Shown here piece by piece: positions 26,842 to 34,680 of a stretch of DNA of 64,000 nt. Both the position numbers and the translations under genes were made by a program. This DNA is from Cylindrospermum sp. NIES-4074 (GTDB lineage: Bacteria > Cyanobacteriota > Cyanobacteriia > Cyanobacteriales > Nostocaceae): the NCBI GenBank assembly GCA_003994795.1, contig AP018269.1, forward strand, positions 4,985,677 to 5,049,676, given 5' to 3'. Below the pieces are notes generated by a model. The model did no database searches. It was not told the origin of the DNA and saw only the letters and a program-made list of their open reading frames with translations. Position 1 is the first letter of the stretch. Every line of letters begins with the position of its first letter.

Positions 26842-27087
26842 ATGGAATTTCTTTGGTTTATCTTGATTGGCCTAGTTGCTGGATGGCTGGCGGGACAATT
26901 AGTGAAAGGGGGCGGTTTTGGCCCCGTTGGAGACATCATCGTTGGTGTGATTGGCTCGTTGTTGGGCGGTTATCTGTTCCGTACTCTAGGCGTGTCTGCT
27001 GGTGGTGGGTTGCTCGGTAGCTTGCTCGTGGCCACAGTTGGCGCTGTCGTGTTCTTATTTGTGTTGCGCCTGATCAGAAGAGCTTAA
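26842..27087 (+). CDS. GlsB/YeaQ/YmgE-family membrane stress protein
   Basis: 81 residues with three hydrophobic glycine-rich segments: FLWFILIGLVAGWLAGQLVK, GDIIVGVIGSLLGGYLFRTL and GLLGSLLVATVGAVVFLFVL. This is the transglycosylase-associated/GlsB pattern. It is an inner-membrane protein linked to general or alkaline stress. It follows the two CsbD genes within 71 bases and probably shares their control. Confidence 0.9.
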   Translation: MEFLWFILIGLVAGWLAGQLVKGGGFGPVGDIIVGVIGSLLGGYLFRTLGVSAGGGLLGSLLVATVGAVVFLFVLRLIRRA

Positions 27088-27111
27088 ATAGCTTAGTTAA
27101 TTGTACAAAAG

Positions 27112-27158
27112 AGCGATCGCAATTTGCCCTGTCAGGAAAGCATCTGCGATCGCTTTTC
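27112..27158 (+). terminator. HIP1-based terminator hairpin
   Basis: AGCGATCGCA (27112-27121) and TGCGATCGCT (27145-27154) form a 10-bp stem ending in TTTT. It closes the stress cluster. Both arms contain the HIP1 octamer. Confidence 0.65.
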
Positions 27159-27275
27159 GCCGTAACTTACGACAGTCATTTTTACTCCCATTTGGTTGAA
27201 GACAATATAGGTTGACATCTATGTTATTTTTTGGCAATTACTCAAGCCGGAATATCTCCGGCCATACTCACCACT

Positions 27276-28121
27276 TCAAGAACTAGAACTGATTTGAATT
27301 AAATTATCTAACTCTTGCTGCATTTGACTTTTTACCAATTCATAACAAGCGTTGACATAATTGCGATCGCTTGCTGCTTTTTTTCCGTAGCGTTCAAACA
27401 CAATGGGAGGGCATACCCTAGTGTAGATAGGCACGGGTAAAGGAATATTGGGGAGTGGGCCAAAAGCTAACCCCCAAGGCAACCCTAGATAAATGGGAAA
27501 GACTAGGGGATCAACCCCCAGTAGCCAAGGCATCCCCCATTCATGGAGTTGGCGCATAATTTTGTAACAGTCAGCCAGCACAATCAAGGTATCGTGAGCA
27601 CCCCAGGAAATCGCAGGTACAATCGGCACATTTGCTCGCAGCGCTAGCTTGATAAATCCCCGACGTTCAGCAAAGTAAATTTTGTCACGCATTTGATGGG
27701 GTCGAAATACATCTTCTGGGCCACCAGGATAAACTAAGATGCTAGCGCCAGATTGAAAAGCAGCATAGGCCATTTTCGGATGAGCGATGACAGCACCACC
27801 TTTACCCACTACTTCAGCTATTTGGGGGGATACTTCCCAAACTTTGGGATGCATCAAACCATAAATCGGGCGTTCTGTTCCATAGCGGCGAAACCAGTCA
27901 TACATCATCATTGATGTGTCAGGAGAAGCCAGTCCCCCATTGTGGGAACCGACAAACAAGACTTTGCCATCAGGGATATTTTCCCAGCCACTAGTTTGGA
28001 CTCGGAAATAGTAGTTATATAAAAAGCCCAATATTGGCATCAGAGATTCGATGAACTTGGGTTCTCGCTTATCCAAAGACCAACCGGGTTTTGTTTTCTG
28101 GGAATGGTGCAATTTTAACAT
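27276..28121 (-). CDS. Lysophospholipid/diacylglycerol acyltransferase-like protein
   Basis: 281 residues. The PlsC-fold motifs are FVGSHNGGLASPDTSMM in place of the classical NHxxxxD, and VYPGGPEDVFRPHQMRD in place of the glycine-rich block II, followed by NVPIVPAISWGAHDT. This set is closer to the diacylglycerol acyltransferase/TMEM68-like branch than to plsC of phospholipid synthesis. Cyanobacterial members of that branch are implicated in neutral-lipid or plastoquinol acylation, but that assignment is inferred. A 59-base fragment of such a gene lies at 25541-25599. Confidence 0.75.
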   Translation of the reverse strand: MLKLHHSQKTKPGWSLDKREPKFIESLMPILGFLYNYYFRVQTSGWENIPDGKVLFVGSHNGGLASPDTSMMMYDWFRRYGTERPIYGLMHPKVWEVSPQIAEVVGKGGAVIAHPKMAYAAFQSGASILVYPGGPEDVFRPHQMRDKIYFAERRGFIKLALRANVPIVPAISWGAHDTLIVLADCYKIMRQLHEWGMPWLLGVDPLVFPIYLGLPWGLAFGPLPNIPLPVPIYTRVCPPIVFERYGKKAASDRNYVNACYELVKSQMQQELDNLIQISSSS

Positions 28122-28316
28122 CGAGGCATTCTATCAGGATTGATCAAGGTGAAACAATCAGTCCTGTTGGGGTTTCAGGACAAACCTATATATATTCTGT
28201 AATGTTTTGGCTCATATCATGTTCGGTAAATTGCCCATCATCACAGAAACGTCTGCTTCCCCACCAGTTTTGCACTCATATATCGGCGAGACATACCCAC
28301 ACTCCCCACACCCTGT

Positions 28317-29585
28317 TTACTCTTCATCTTCATCCCATTCCTCATCTTCACTCCAATATTGCTTTGGTGCTTCTCCGTGAATTTCTACAATTTTGGCTTT
28401 TTTAATTTTGCTGTCAGGTGGATTAATTGCTTCTAATTGCACATCAAATTGCCAATTGTCACCAAAATCATAAATATAAGTCATTTTCCCACCTGGTTCT
28501 AAGGGTAAATCACCAATTTTAACTTGATCAGCAAATGGGGGATCTTCCATATAAGGATGACCAATTTTTATGGTGCGCCCAAAACGGTCTTTACAATTAA
28601 ACTCATAGAGGTGATCATAATCAAAATCAAAAGCATCAAGGATAATCTCAGCTAACCAGCTTAATGGTTTTTTTGCTGGTATGGCAATACGCCGCCAAGC
28701 CTTAGAGATGGATACTTTAAAAATATAAATACCATCAGTAAACTCTTGATGGGGAATAATTAAGTTATGCTGCCATTCAGGAAAAAACAATTTAAATTGT
28801 GACTGCCATTTTCCAAAATTGACATTTTCATCATCCCCTAAATCTGCTTTAATGGCAATTTGTAACAGTAACGGCAACATGGCATCGCCCAAGGGTAAGC
28901 GTTGTAAACTGGTAATGCGCCATCCTTTACCGGCTTGGGATTTTCCTTGTTTAATAGAGAGAAATCCAAATAAATCTAACAAAGCAACATTATGGAGTCC
29001 TGGGAAATAACTAATATCATGTTGTTCTTCGTATTTAGCAAATTTTGCACCTTTGTCTGGTATACGTTTCCAACATTGAATACACTTAAATAAATTACCA
29101 AAAGAATCGCTGTGTTCACCCAAAATCTCGTTGTTTCCCCAAATTAACCAGGCTTCTAGTAAGTTAAAATAACGTTCGGTTGGGTTGAGCCTTGACCAAG
29201 ATGCCAATGCATCTGCATCTAATACTAAACTTTGCTTTTTACCTTGTCCTTTAACTTGGGCTATGCCAGAACTGCGTAATAATAAATAAAGTCCGTTAAT
29301 ATAAGGATATGATTTCTGTACAGGACGTTTGAGTTGAATATCTATAGGGTGACTTAAGCGAGAATTTAGTTCTGATAAGACTTTCAGCGGTAGTAGGTTA
29401 TTGACACTACTAACTTCTACACCTTTTGGCTGCAAAAAATCAATCAGGGTTTGAAAGTCTCGTAAAATTGTCCCTGGTTGATTTTCATCAATGCTGATTT
29501 CTTGCAGTAGTTGTTTTTGTGACTCTGTGAGGGCAGGCAGTTCAGGTTTGAAGATGTCTCCCATCCGTGCGAATAAGTCTTCCAT
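28317..29585 (-). CDS. Plasmid pRiA4b ORF-3-like family protein
   Basis: 422 residues. The C-terminal about 150 residues carry the family signature (YIFKVSISKAWRRIAIPA, LAEIILDAFDFDYDHLYEF, MTYIYDFGDNWQFDVQLE). The N-terminal 270 residues are helical and unrecognised. The end is strongly acidic (SEDEEWDEDEE). The family is widespread, often plasmid-borne, with unknown function. Confidence 0.85.
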   Translation of the reverse strand: MEDLFARMGDIFKPELPALTESQKQLLQEISIDENQPGTILRDFQTLIDFLQPKGVEVSSVNNLLPLKVLSELNSRLSHPIDIQLKRPVQKSYPYINGLYLLLRSSGIAQVKGQGKKQSLVLDADALASWSRLNPTERYFNLLEAWLIWGNNEILGEHSDSFGNLFKCIQCWKRIPDKGAKFAKYEEQHDISYFPGLHNVALLDLFGFLSIKQGKSQAGKGWRITSLQRLPLGDAMLPLLLQIAIKADLGDDENVNFGKWQSQFKLFFPEWQHNLIIPHQEFTDGIYIFKVSISKAWRRIAIPAKKPLSWLAEIILDAFDFDYDHLYEFNCKDRFGRTIKIGHPYMEDPPFADQVKIGDLPLEPGGKMTYIYDFGDNWQFDVQLEAINPPDSKIKKAKIVEIHGEAPKQYWSEDEEWDEDEE

Positions 29586-29724
29586 AATTTAAAGTTTAAA
29601 ATCAAAAATTTTACCTTGGGTGTGCCCTATCCTATTTATACTACTCGCTTAGTCTAATACTAAAATTTTGGCAATGTGAGTGGTAATATTTTTTCCTGAT
29701 AGTAGAAAATTCTTTACATTTGCT

Positions 29725-30312
29725 ATGAATGATAACACGCGCCTAAAAATGATTCTGGCTAATTCACTTATTGGTACTGTATTACCGGAAATTGCTCAAC
29801 TCAACTTACCCAACTGGTGGTTAGCCGGGGGTGCAGTGCGAAATACTGTTTGGCGTTCTATTTTTGGTGAAAAATGCGGGTTAATTATCAATGACTTTGA
29901 TGTGGCATTCTTTGATGATGGGGGAAACCGTTCCCAAGAACAAGCAGCCAAGACAATTATCACCGCAAAGTTTCCTGACTACTTATTTGATATTAAAAAT
30001 CAAGCCAGTTTTGCGCGTTGGCGTGATGGTCGCAGAACCTATTCTAGTACGGAAGAGGGGATTAAAGATTGGCTGCATACTGCTACGGCTGTAGGTGTGA
30101 AGGTAGATGCACAAGGACAATGGCAGTTTTTCACCCCCTACGGGTTAGATGACTTATTTGGCGGTATTGTTCGACCTACGCCAGCCCATACGCATAACCC
30201 AGTTGCTGAGAAAAAGGCGTCTGGGTTTGTGGAAAAATGTCCTTGTTTGCGATCGCCACATCTAGCACCAGACTGGAAGTCGCGGCTACCAGAACAAAGC
30301 CTACCTACGTAG
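29725..30312 (+). CDS. Nucleotidyltransferase-fold protein (COG3575-like), altered C-terminus
   Basis: 195 residues from ATG at 29725 (MNDNTRLKM). WWLAGGAVRNTVWRSIFG and NDFDVAFFDD give the Gly-Gly and Asp-x-Asp of a polymerase-beta-like nucleotidyltransferase. PYGLDDLFGGIVRPTP continues the usual family sequence. The last about 20 residues (SPHLAPDWKSRLPEQSLPT) are encoded by the left arm of a long inverted repeat (30249-30420), so the native C-terminus has probably been replaced. No strong ribosome site is seen. Confidence 0.75.
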   Translation: MNDNTRLKMILANSLIGTVLPEIAQLNLPNWWLAGGAVRNTVWRSIFGEKCGLIINDFDVAFFDDGGNRSQEQAAKTIITAKFPDYLFDIKNQASFARWRDGRRTYSSTEEGIKDWLHTATAVGVKVDAQGQWQFFTPYGLDDLFGGIVRPTPAHTHNPVAEKKASGFVEKCPCLRSPHLAPDWKSRLPEQSLPT

Positions 30313-30420
30313 GCTCTAAAACCCTTGATTTATTATCAGTCCGCGCAGGCGGACTTCGTTTTTCTAGCCGAGACTTCTAGTCGTTGGGGCTAGGTGCAAG
30401 ATAGAGCGATCGCCATAACA
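30249..30420. repeat. Long imperfect inverted repeat overlapping a gene end
   Basis: The left arm (GCGATCGCCACATCTAGCAC, GACTGGAAGTCGCGGCTA) is the imperfect reverse complement of the right arm (TAGCCGAGACTTCTAGTC, AGGTGCAAGATAGAGCGATC). The centre holds CAGTCCGCGCAGGCGGACT. The whole forms a roughly 170-base hairpin. Confidence 0.7.
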
Positions 30421-30426
30421 ACGATT

Positions 30427-31038
30427 TTATTTCTCTGCCAGCATTAAGTAAATGTCCCGCTTAACTTGCTCTAGTAGTTCACGCAGCCGATTTATGCGCT
30501 CTACATTGCCACTACGAGCAACTTGCATCACTATCGCCGCTAACTCTCCTGCCACATTCCGCAGTTCGCCAAACTCTTGAGGCTTGCCTTTGACAAAGCT
30601 TTTGAAGGCATCCTTAGGAGAATCTGCGGTTTCTTGTTGGACACGTTCTGCTAGTAGTTGTCTACCTTGCTCTGTGATTGTATAAATCCGCTTGCCGCTT
30701 TCCTGTTGGCTTGTCAGATAACCCCCATCCTCTAGCATCTGGAGTGTGGGATACACGGAGCCAGGACTGAGGCGACGAAAACCACCATAGCGATTTTCCA
30801 TCTCTTTGATGAGGTCATAACCGTGACTGGGATGCTCAGATAACAATTCCAGTAACAAGAACTTGATATCACCTCGCCGAGTCCGGGATTCATCTCCCCA
30901 ACCGCGACTAAACATTTCATCGCCACGGTGTTTGCCATGATGCTGGCGATGTTGAAAGCGATGACTGATCAATGGTTCATCGTGGCTAACGCCAATCAAT
31001 GCGAGTGCTGGAAAGTGGAACCGAAGATGTCTAAACAT
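30427..31038 (-). CDS. PadR-family transcriptional regulator
   Basis: 203 residues from ATG at 31038 (MFRHLRFHF). The PadR winged helix spans about 60-135 (IKFLLLELLSEHPSHGYDLI, GSVYPTLQMLEDGGYLTSQ, KRIYTITEQGRQLLAERV); a C-terminal helical dimer domain follows. The N-terminal about 45 residues are His-rich (HDEPLISHRFQHRQHHGKHR), unusual for PadR, and could bind metal. An 18-base perfect palindrome lies about 45 bases upstream, fitting autoregulation. Confidence 0.85.
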   Translation of the reverse strand: MFRHLRFHFPALALIGVSHDEPLISHRFQHRQHHGKHRGDEMFSRGWGDESRTRRGDIKFLLLELLSEHPSHGYDLIKEMENRYGGFRRLSPGSVYPTLQMLEDGGYLTSQQESGKRIYTITEQGRQLLAERVQQETADSPKDAFKSFVKGKPQEFGELRNVAGELAAIVMQVARSGNVERINRLRELLEQVKRDIYLMLAEK

Positions 31039-31081
31039 AGGTAAATTCTCAATCAACTTCTTCTAATATACGATATGTTTT

Positions 31082-31099
31082 GATATATCGCGATATATC
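31082..31099. promoter_or_regulatory. 18-bp perfect palindrome upstream of the padR-like gene
   Basis: GATATATCGCGATATATC is fully self-complementary. A half-like CGATATG lies 7 bases closer to the gene. Probable operator for the PadR-like protein itself. Confidence 0.6.
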
Positions 31100-31120
31100 G
31101 GAATAGATTTTGAGCTTTAG

Positions 31121-31178
31121 TGTAGAGACGTTTCATGAAACGTCTCTACATTGTGTATTGCAAGCAACCGAGAAAGCG
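31121..31178. repeat. TGTAGAGACG palindrome repeat, family D copy 3
   Basis: TGTAGAGACGTTTCATGAAA continues into CGTCTCTACA (30-base perfect palindrome, 31121-31150), followed by TTGTGTATTGCAAGCAACCG and AGAAAGCG. Confidence 0.85.
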
Positions 31179-31182
31179 CCAC

Positions 31183-31857
31183 TCACCGCTTCTGGGTTTT
31201 TCGCTGCAAGTATGCAACTAGTTGTTCTCCTGCGGTGTCAATGTGTCGTTTCAGCAGTCGGATAGCGGCTTTGGTATCTTGTGTTTGACAAGCTGCCAAA
31301 ATTTGATAGTGTTCTTTTTGGGAAAGATCCTGGTAATCCATTTGCGCTAACTGCACGCGGACATAGCGATCGCAATTTACGTGTAAAGTTTTAATTAGGG
31401 TCAGCAGCCGGGGACGTTCCGCAGTGGCATACAAGGTGGCGTGAAATTCCCAATTGAGTTTTGCTAAAGTTCCCGCATCGGTTGCTTGGTCGGTGGCTTC
31501 AAGAATTACAGCGGCTTTTGCTAAATCTGCTTCCTTTAATTTGGGAATTGCTAATTGCATCGCTTTCACCTCCAAAGCGCTGCGAATTTCACATATTTCT
31601 TGTGCTTCGACATCTGTTAACACTGATACCATCGCACCACGATTGAGATGTAGTGTCACCAATCCTTCCGCCTCTAGTTGCTTGAGTGCTTCGCGTACAG
31701 GAATGCGACTGACACCAAATTGAGTGGCGATTTCATCTTGTCTGAGAGATTGTCCTTCCTGAAAAATACCCTGCAAAATCGCTTCCCGCAAGGCGTCAGC
31801 AATTAAATCTGGGGTACTGCGTTGCTGGATGTTGGCGGCTAATTCATGTAAATTCAT
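31183..31857 (-). CDS. GntR-family (FadR/FCD type) transcriptional regulator
   Basis: 224 residues. The N-terminal winged helix ([38 protein letters not shown]) and the C-terminal FCD ligand domain ([44 protein letters not shown]) are complete. The His in FHATLY and later HYQ and KRH positions match metal-binding FCD members. It is divergent from leuA across two GTATAC palindromes (31865-31899), which suggests control of both genes. Confidence 0.9.
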   Translation of the reverse strand: MNLHELAANIQQRSTPDLIADALREAILQGIFQEGQSLRQDEIATQFGVSRIPVREALKQLEAEGLVTLHLNRGAMVSVLTDVEAQEICEIRSALEVKAMQLAIPKLKEADLAKAAVILEATDQATDAGTLAKLNWEFHATLYATAERPRLLTLIKTLHVNCDRYVRVQLAQMDYQDLSQKEHYQILAACQTQDTKAAIRLLKRHIDTAGEQLVAYLQRKTQKR

Positions 31858-31864
31858 AATTTAT

Positions 31865-31899
31865 ATTGTATACAATTTAGAAAATATTGTATACAATAT
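31865..31899. promoter_or_regulatory. Paired GntR operator in the gntR-leuA divergent promoter
   Basis: ATTGTATACAAT (31865-31876) and ATATTGTATACAATAT (31884-31899) are perfect palindromes centred 21 bases apart, about two helical turns. The TTGTATACAA core fits GntR/FadR-class half-site spacing. Confidence 0.75.
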
Positions 31900-31944
31900 C
31901 CAAAGTTACAAACAATCATTCCCCTAACACTACGGGAGAAAGTT

Positions 31945-33552
31945 ATGAGTATTGCATCGCCAGCAGACCGGATGATTATCTTCGATACCACCTTACGGGA
32001 TGGTGAACAGTCCCCAGGTGCAACCTTAAATGTAGAAGAGAAGCTAGCGATCGCTCATCAACTTGCTCTATTGGGTGTGGATGTGATCGAAGCGGGTTTT
32101 GCAGTTGCTAGTCCGGGGGATTTTCAAGCCGTTAAAAGCATTGCTGAACAAGTGGGGAAACCAGGCGGGCCAATCATTTGCAGCTTGGCTAGAGCCATCC
32201 GCCAAGACATTCAAGCCGCAGCGGAAGCCTTAAAACCTGCGGCCCATCCGCGAATTCACACAATGATTTCTACCTCTGATATCCACCTCAAATATCAGTT
32301 GAACAAGTCTCGTAGCGAAGTATTAGCGATCGCCACAGAAATGATCGCTTATGCTAGATCCTTTGTGGATGATGTAGAATTTTCGCCAATGGATGCGAGC
32401 CGCACAGAGCCAGAATTTCTCTATCAAGTTTTGGAAATGGCGATCGCCGCAGGTGCCACTACCATTAATATTCCCGATACCGTCGGCTACTGCACACCCA
32501 AGGAAATGGGTAATTTAATTCAGGGAATTCGCGCCAACGTCCCCAATATTGACCAGGTGATTCTTTCTGTACACACCCAAAATGATTTGGGTTTAGCCAC
32601 CGCCAACGCCTTAGCCGCCATTGAGCATGGTGTACGCCAAGTAGAGTGTACAATTAACGGTATTGGCGAACGGGCAGGTAATGCCGCACTCGAAGAAATT
32701 GTCATGGCGTTGCAAGTTCGCAAACCCTTCTTTAACCCCTTCTTTGGTCGTCCTGTTGATGCAGAAGCACCTCTAACAAATATCAAAACCCAGGAGATTT
32801 ACAAAACCTCATCCTTAGTATCCCAATTAACCGGGATGCTGATTCAGCCAAACAAAGCCATAGTCGGGGCTAACGCCTTCGCCCACGAGTCAGGAATTCA
32901 CCAAGACGGCATTATTAAGCACCGCCAAACCTACGAAATTATGGAAGCCGCATCCATCGGTTTACCAGAAAATCGTATTGTTTTGGGTAAGCATTCCGGT
33001 AGAAATGCCTTCCGTACCAGGTTAAAAGAATTGGGATTTGAATTGAATGAAACAGACTTGAATAAAGCCTTCAATCGCTTTAAAGAGGTTGCAGACAAGA
33101 AAAAAGAGATGTCCGATTGGGATTTAGAAGCGATCGTCCGGGATCAAACGCAGATTCAAGTTGAAAGCGGCTTTCAAATCGAACATATTCAAGTAATCTG
33201 CGGTGATTGCACCTGCCCCACTGCAACCATCACCATTGTCACCCCCGACGGCAAAATCATCACCGACGCAACGGTGGGTACAGGCCCAGTAGATGCAGTA
33301 TATCAAGCCATCAATCGACTGGTGCAAATTCCCAATCAACTAATTGAGTTTTCTGTGCAATCTGTCACCGCCGGTATTGATGCGCTGGGTACAGTGACAA
33401 TTCGTTTGGGACATGAAGAGCGGATTTTCTCAGGACAAGCATCAGATACAGATATTGTAGTCGCTGCCGCTTACGCCTACATGAATGCTCTCAATCGTCT
33501 TTATCGATACTTACAAACTCGCATTCCTGATTCTGCTGTTGTCTCTGGGTAG
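31945..33552 (+). CDS. leuA: 2-isopropylmalate synthase
   Basis: 535 residues. It condenses acetyl-CoA with 2-oxoisovalerate in the first committed step of leucine synthesis. Signatures: [19 protein letters not shown], the metal-binding [14 protein letters not shown], and the linker [15 protein letters not shown]. The C-terminal LeuA regulatory domain (about 400-515, [20 protein letters not shown]) is present, so feedback inhibition by leucine is expected. Its promoter is shared with a divergent GntR regulator, an arrangement unusual for leuA. Confidence 0.93.
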   Translation: MSIASPADRMIIFDTTLRDGEQSPGATLNVEEKLAIAHQLALLGVDVIEAGFAVASPGDFQAVKSIAEQVGKPGGPIICSLARAIRQDIQAAAEALKPAAHPRIHTMISTSDIHLKYQLNKSRSEVLAIATEMIAYARSFVDDVEFSPMDASRTEPEFLYQVLEMAIAAGATTINIPDTVGYCTPKEMGNLIQGIRANVPNIDQVILSVHTQNDLGLATANALAAIEHGVRQVECTINGIGERAGNAALEEIVMALQVRKPFFNPFFGRPVDAEAPLTNIKTQEIYKTSSLVSQLTGMLIQPNKAIVGANAFAHESGIHQDGIIKHRQTYEIMEAASIGLPENRIVLGKHSGRNAFRTRLKELGFELNETDLNKAFNRFKEVADKKKEMSDWDLEAIVRDQTQIQVESGFQIEHIQVICGDCTCPTATITIVTPDGKIITDATVGTGPVDAVYQAINRLVQIPNQLIEFSVQSVTAGIDALGTVTIRLGHEERIFSGQASDTDIVVAAAYAYMNALNRLYRYLQTRIPDSAVVSG

Positions 33553-33622
33553 AGATTCGACCGTTGCATATTTGCGGAATTATTTTGTAGGACTGCTGTA
33601 CTTTAATAAAGAGTGGGAAAAT

Positions 33623-34459
33623 ATGTTATCAAAATTAGCAATCGTTACAGGTGGAACTCGCGGAATTGGTTGGGGTATATCGCAGCAACTAGCCAAGAAC
33701 GGGCATGACCTTATACTTGGCTTTAATGCGAATGAAGAGGCTGCATTAACTGCAAAAGCTACTCTTGAATCTACCTATGAGATAAAAGTTGACATTGTGA
33801 AAGGTGATGTAGCTCAAGAGTCTACTATTGAAAAAATATTCCAATCTGTGGAAGATAATTTTGAAGGCAAGCTGACAGCCTTTGTTCATAATGCTGGACT
33901 CTATGTTGGGGTGACAACATCTGCTGAATCAAAAGAGGCAAATTTAGCTGGCAATCTTCACACTCAGTTATTGGGGAATGGTAGTTTTACTAGCTTTGAG
34001 CAGTATGACTATTATCAGAATGTTTATCCTAAGTGCTTCATTAGATGTGTGGAAAAAGCACTTAATTATATGGAGGATGAAAACGGTTATATAGTAGCAA
34101 TATCTGCTCCTGGATGTAATATTAGCCAAACGCCAAAGTTGTCATATGCAATGCCAGGACAAGCTAAGGCGGTTGTTGAGTTTTTAACAAGATACTACGC
34201 CAAGACGTTAGCACCACGACGAATTACAGTCAATGCAGTTATTCCAGGTTATATTAAGACTGAAGCCTGGAATTTTGCCGCCTCTAAATGGGGTGGAGTA
34301 GATAGTGATACTATAAAAAATACAATTAAAAATACACCAATGCAACGTTGGGCATCACCAATAGAGATAGGTGAAGTAGTAGCATTTTTATGCTCTCCTA
34401 AAGCAGCATTTATTACTGGAGTAGCGCTACCTGTTGATGGTGGACTACATCTGAGTTAA
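33623..34459 (+). CDS. Short-chain dehydrogenase/reductase with atypical active site
   Basis: 278 residues from ATG at 33623 (MLSKLAIVTGGTRGIGWGIS), with GAGTGGGA upstream; the longer open frame overlaps leuA and is unlikely. The cofactor loop TGGTRGIG and NAG (HNAGLYVG) are normal, and the end (RRITVNAVIPGYIKTEAW, ITGVALPVDGGLHLS) fits the family. The catalytic YxxxK is not standard: SYAMPGQAKAVVE places Tyr seven residues before Lys. An expected-size insertion also lies before residue 120. It may catalyse an unusual reduction or be redox-inactive. It follows leuA by 70 bases. Confidence 0.85.
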   Translation: MLSKLAIVTGGTRGIGWGISQQLAKNGHDLILGFNANEEAALTAKATLESTYEIKVDIVKGDVAQESTIEKIFQSVEDNFEGKLTAFVHNAGLYVGVTTSAESKEANLAGNLHTQLLGNGSFTSFEQYDYYQNVYPKCFIRCVEKALNYMEDENGYIVAISAPGCNISQTPKLSYAMPGQAKAVVEFLTRYYAKTLAPRRITVNAVIPGYIKTEAWNFAASKWGGVDSDTIKNTIKNTPMQRWASPIEIGEVVAFLCSPKAAFITGVALPVDGGLHLS

Positions 34460-34648
34460 GAAAATACTACAAAACAATGTAATTTCACATGATCAAGCTT
34501 CGGCTGCTGGCTGGGGGGACAGTAGAAGGCATTGAGCCGAGATGCGAGCAAAAGCGGCAATAGAGGCTGAAAAGCCTTGCCAATGATAGATTTTAAGGAT
34601 TTCGCTACTTGTAATAAGTTTGTTCTTGTTGATAATTGCTATTTCCTG

Positions 34649-34680
34649 ATTACCAATTACCAATTACCAATTACCCATTA
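34649..34680. repeat. TTACCAA heptamer array reaching into a kinase gene end
   Basis: About four tandem copies of TTACCAA. The stop and last codons of the hybrid kinase gene (NNG, stop) lie in it. A related array (TTGGTAA) is at 37093-37140. Confidence 0.85.
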
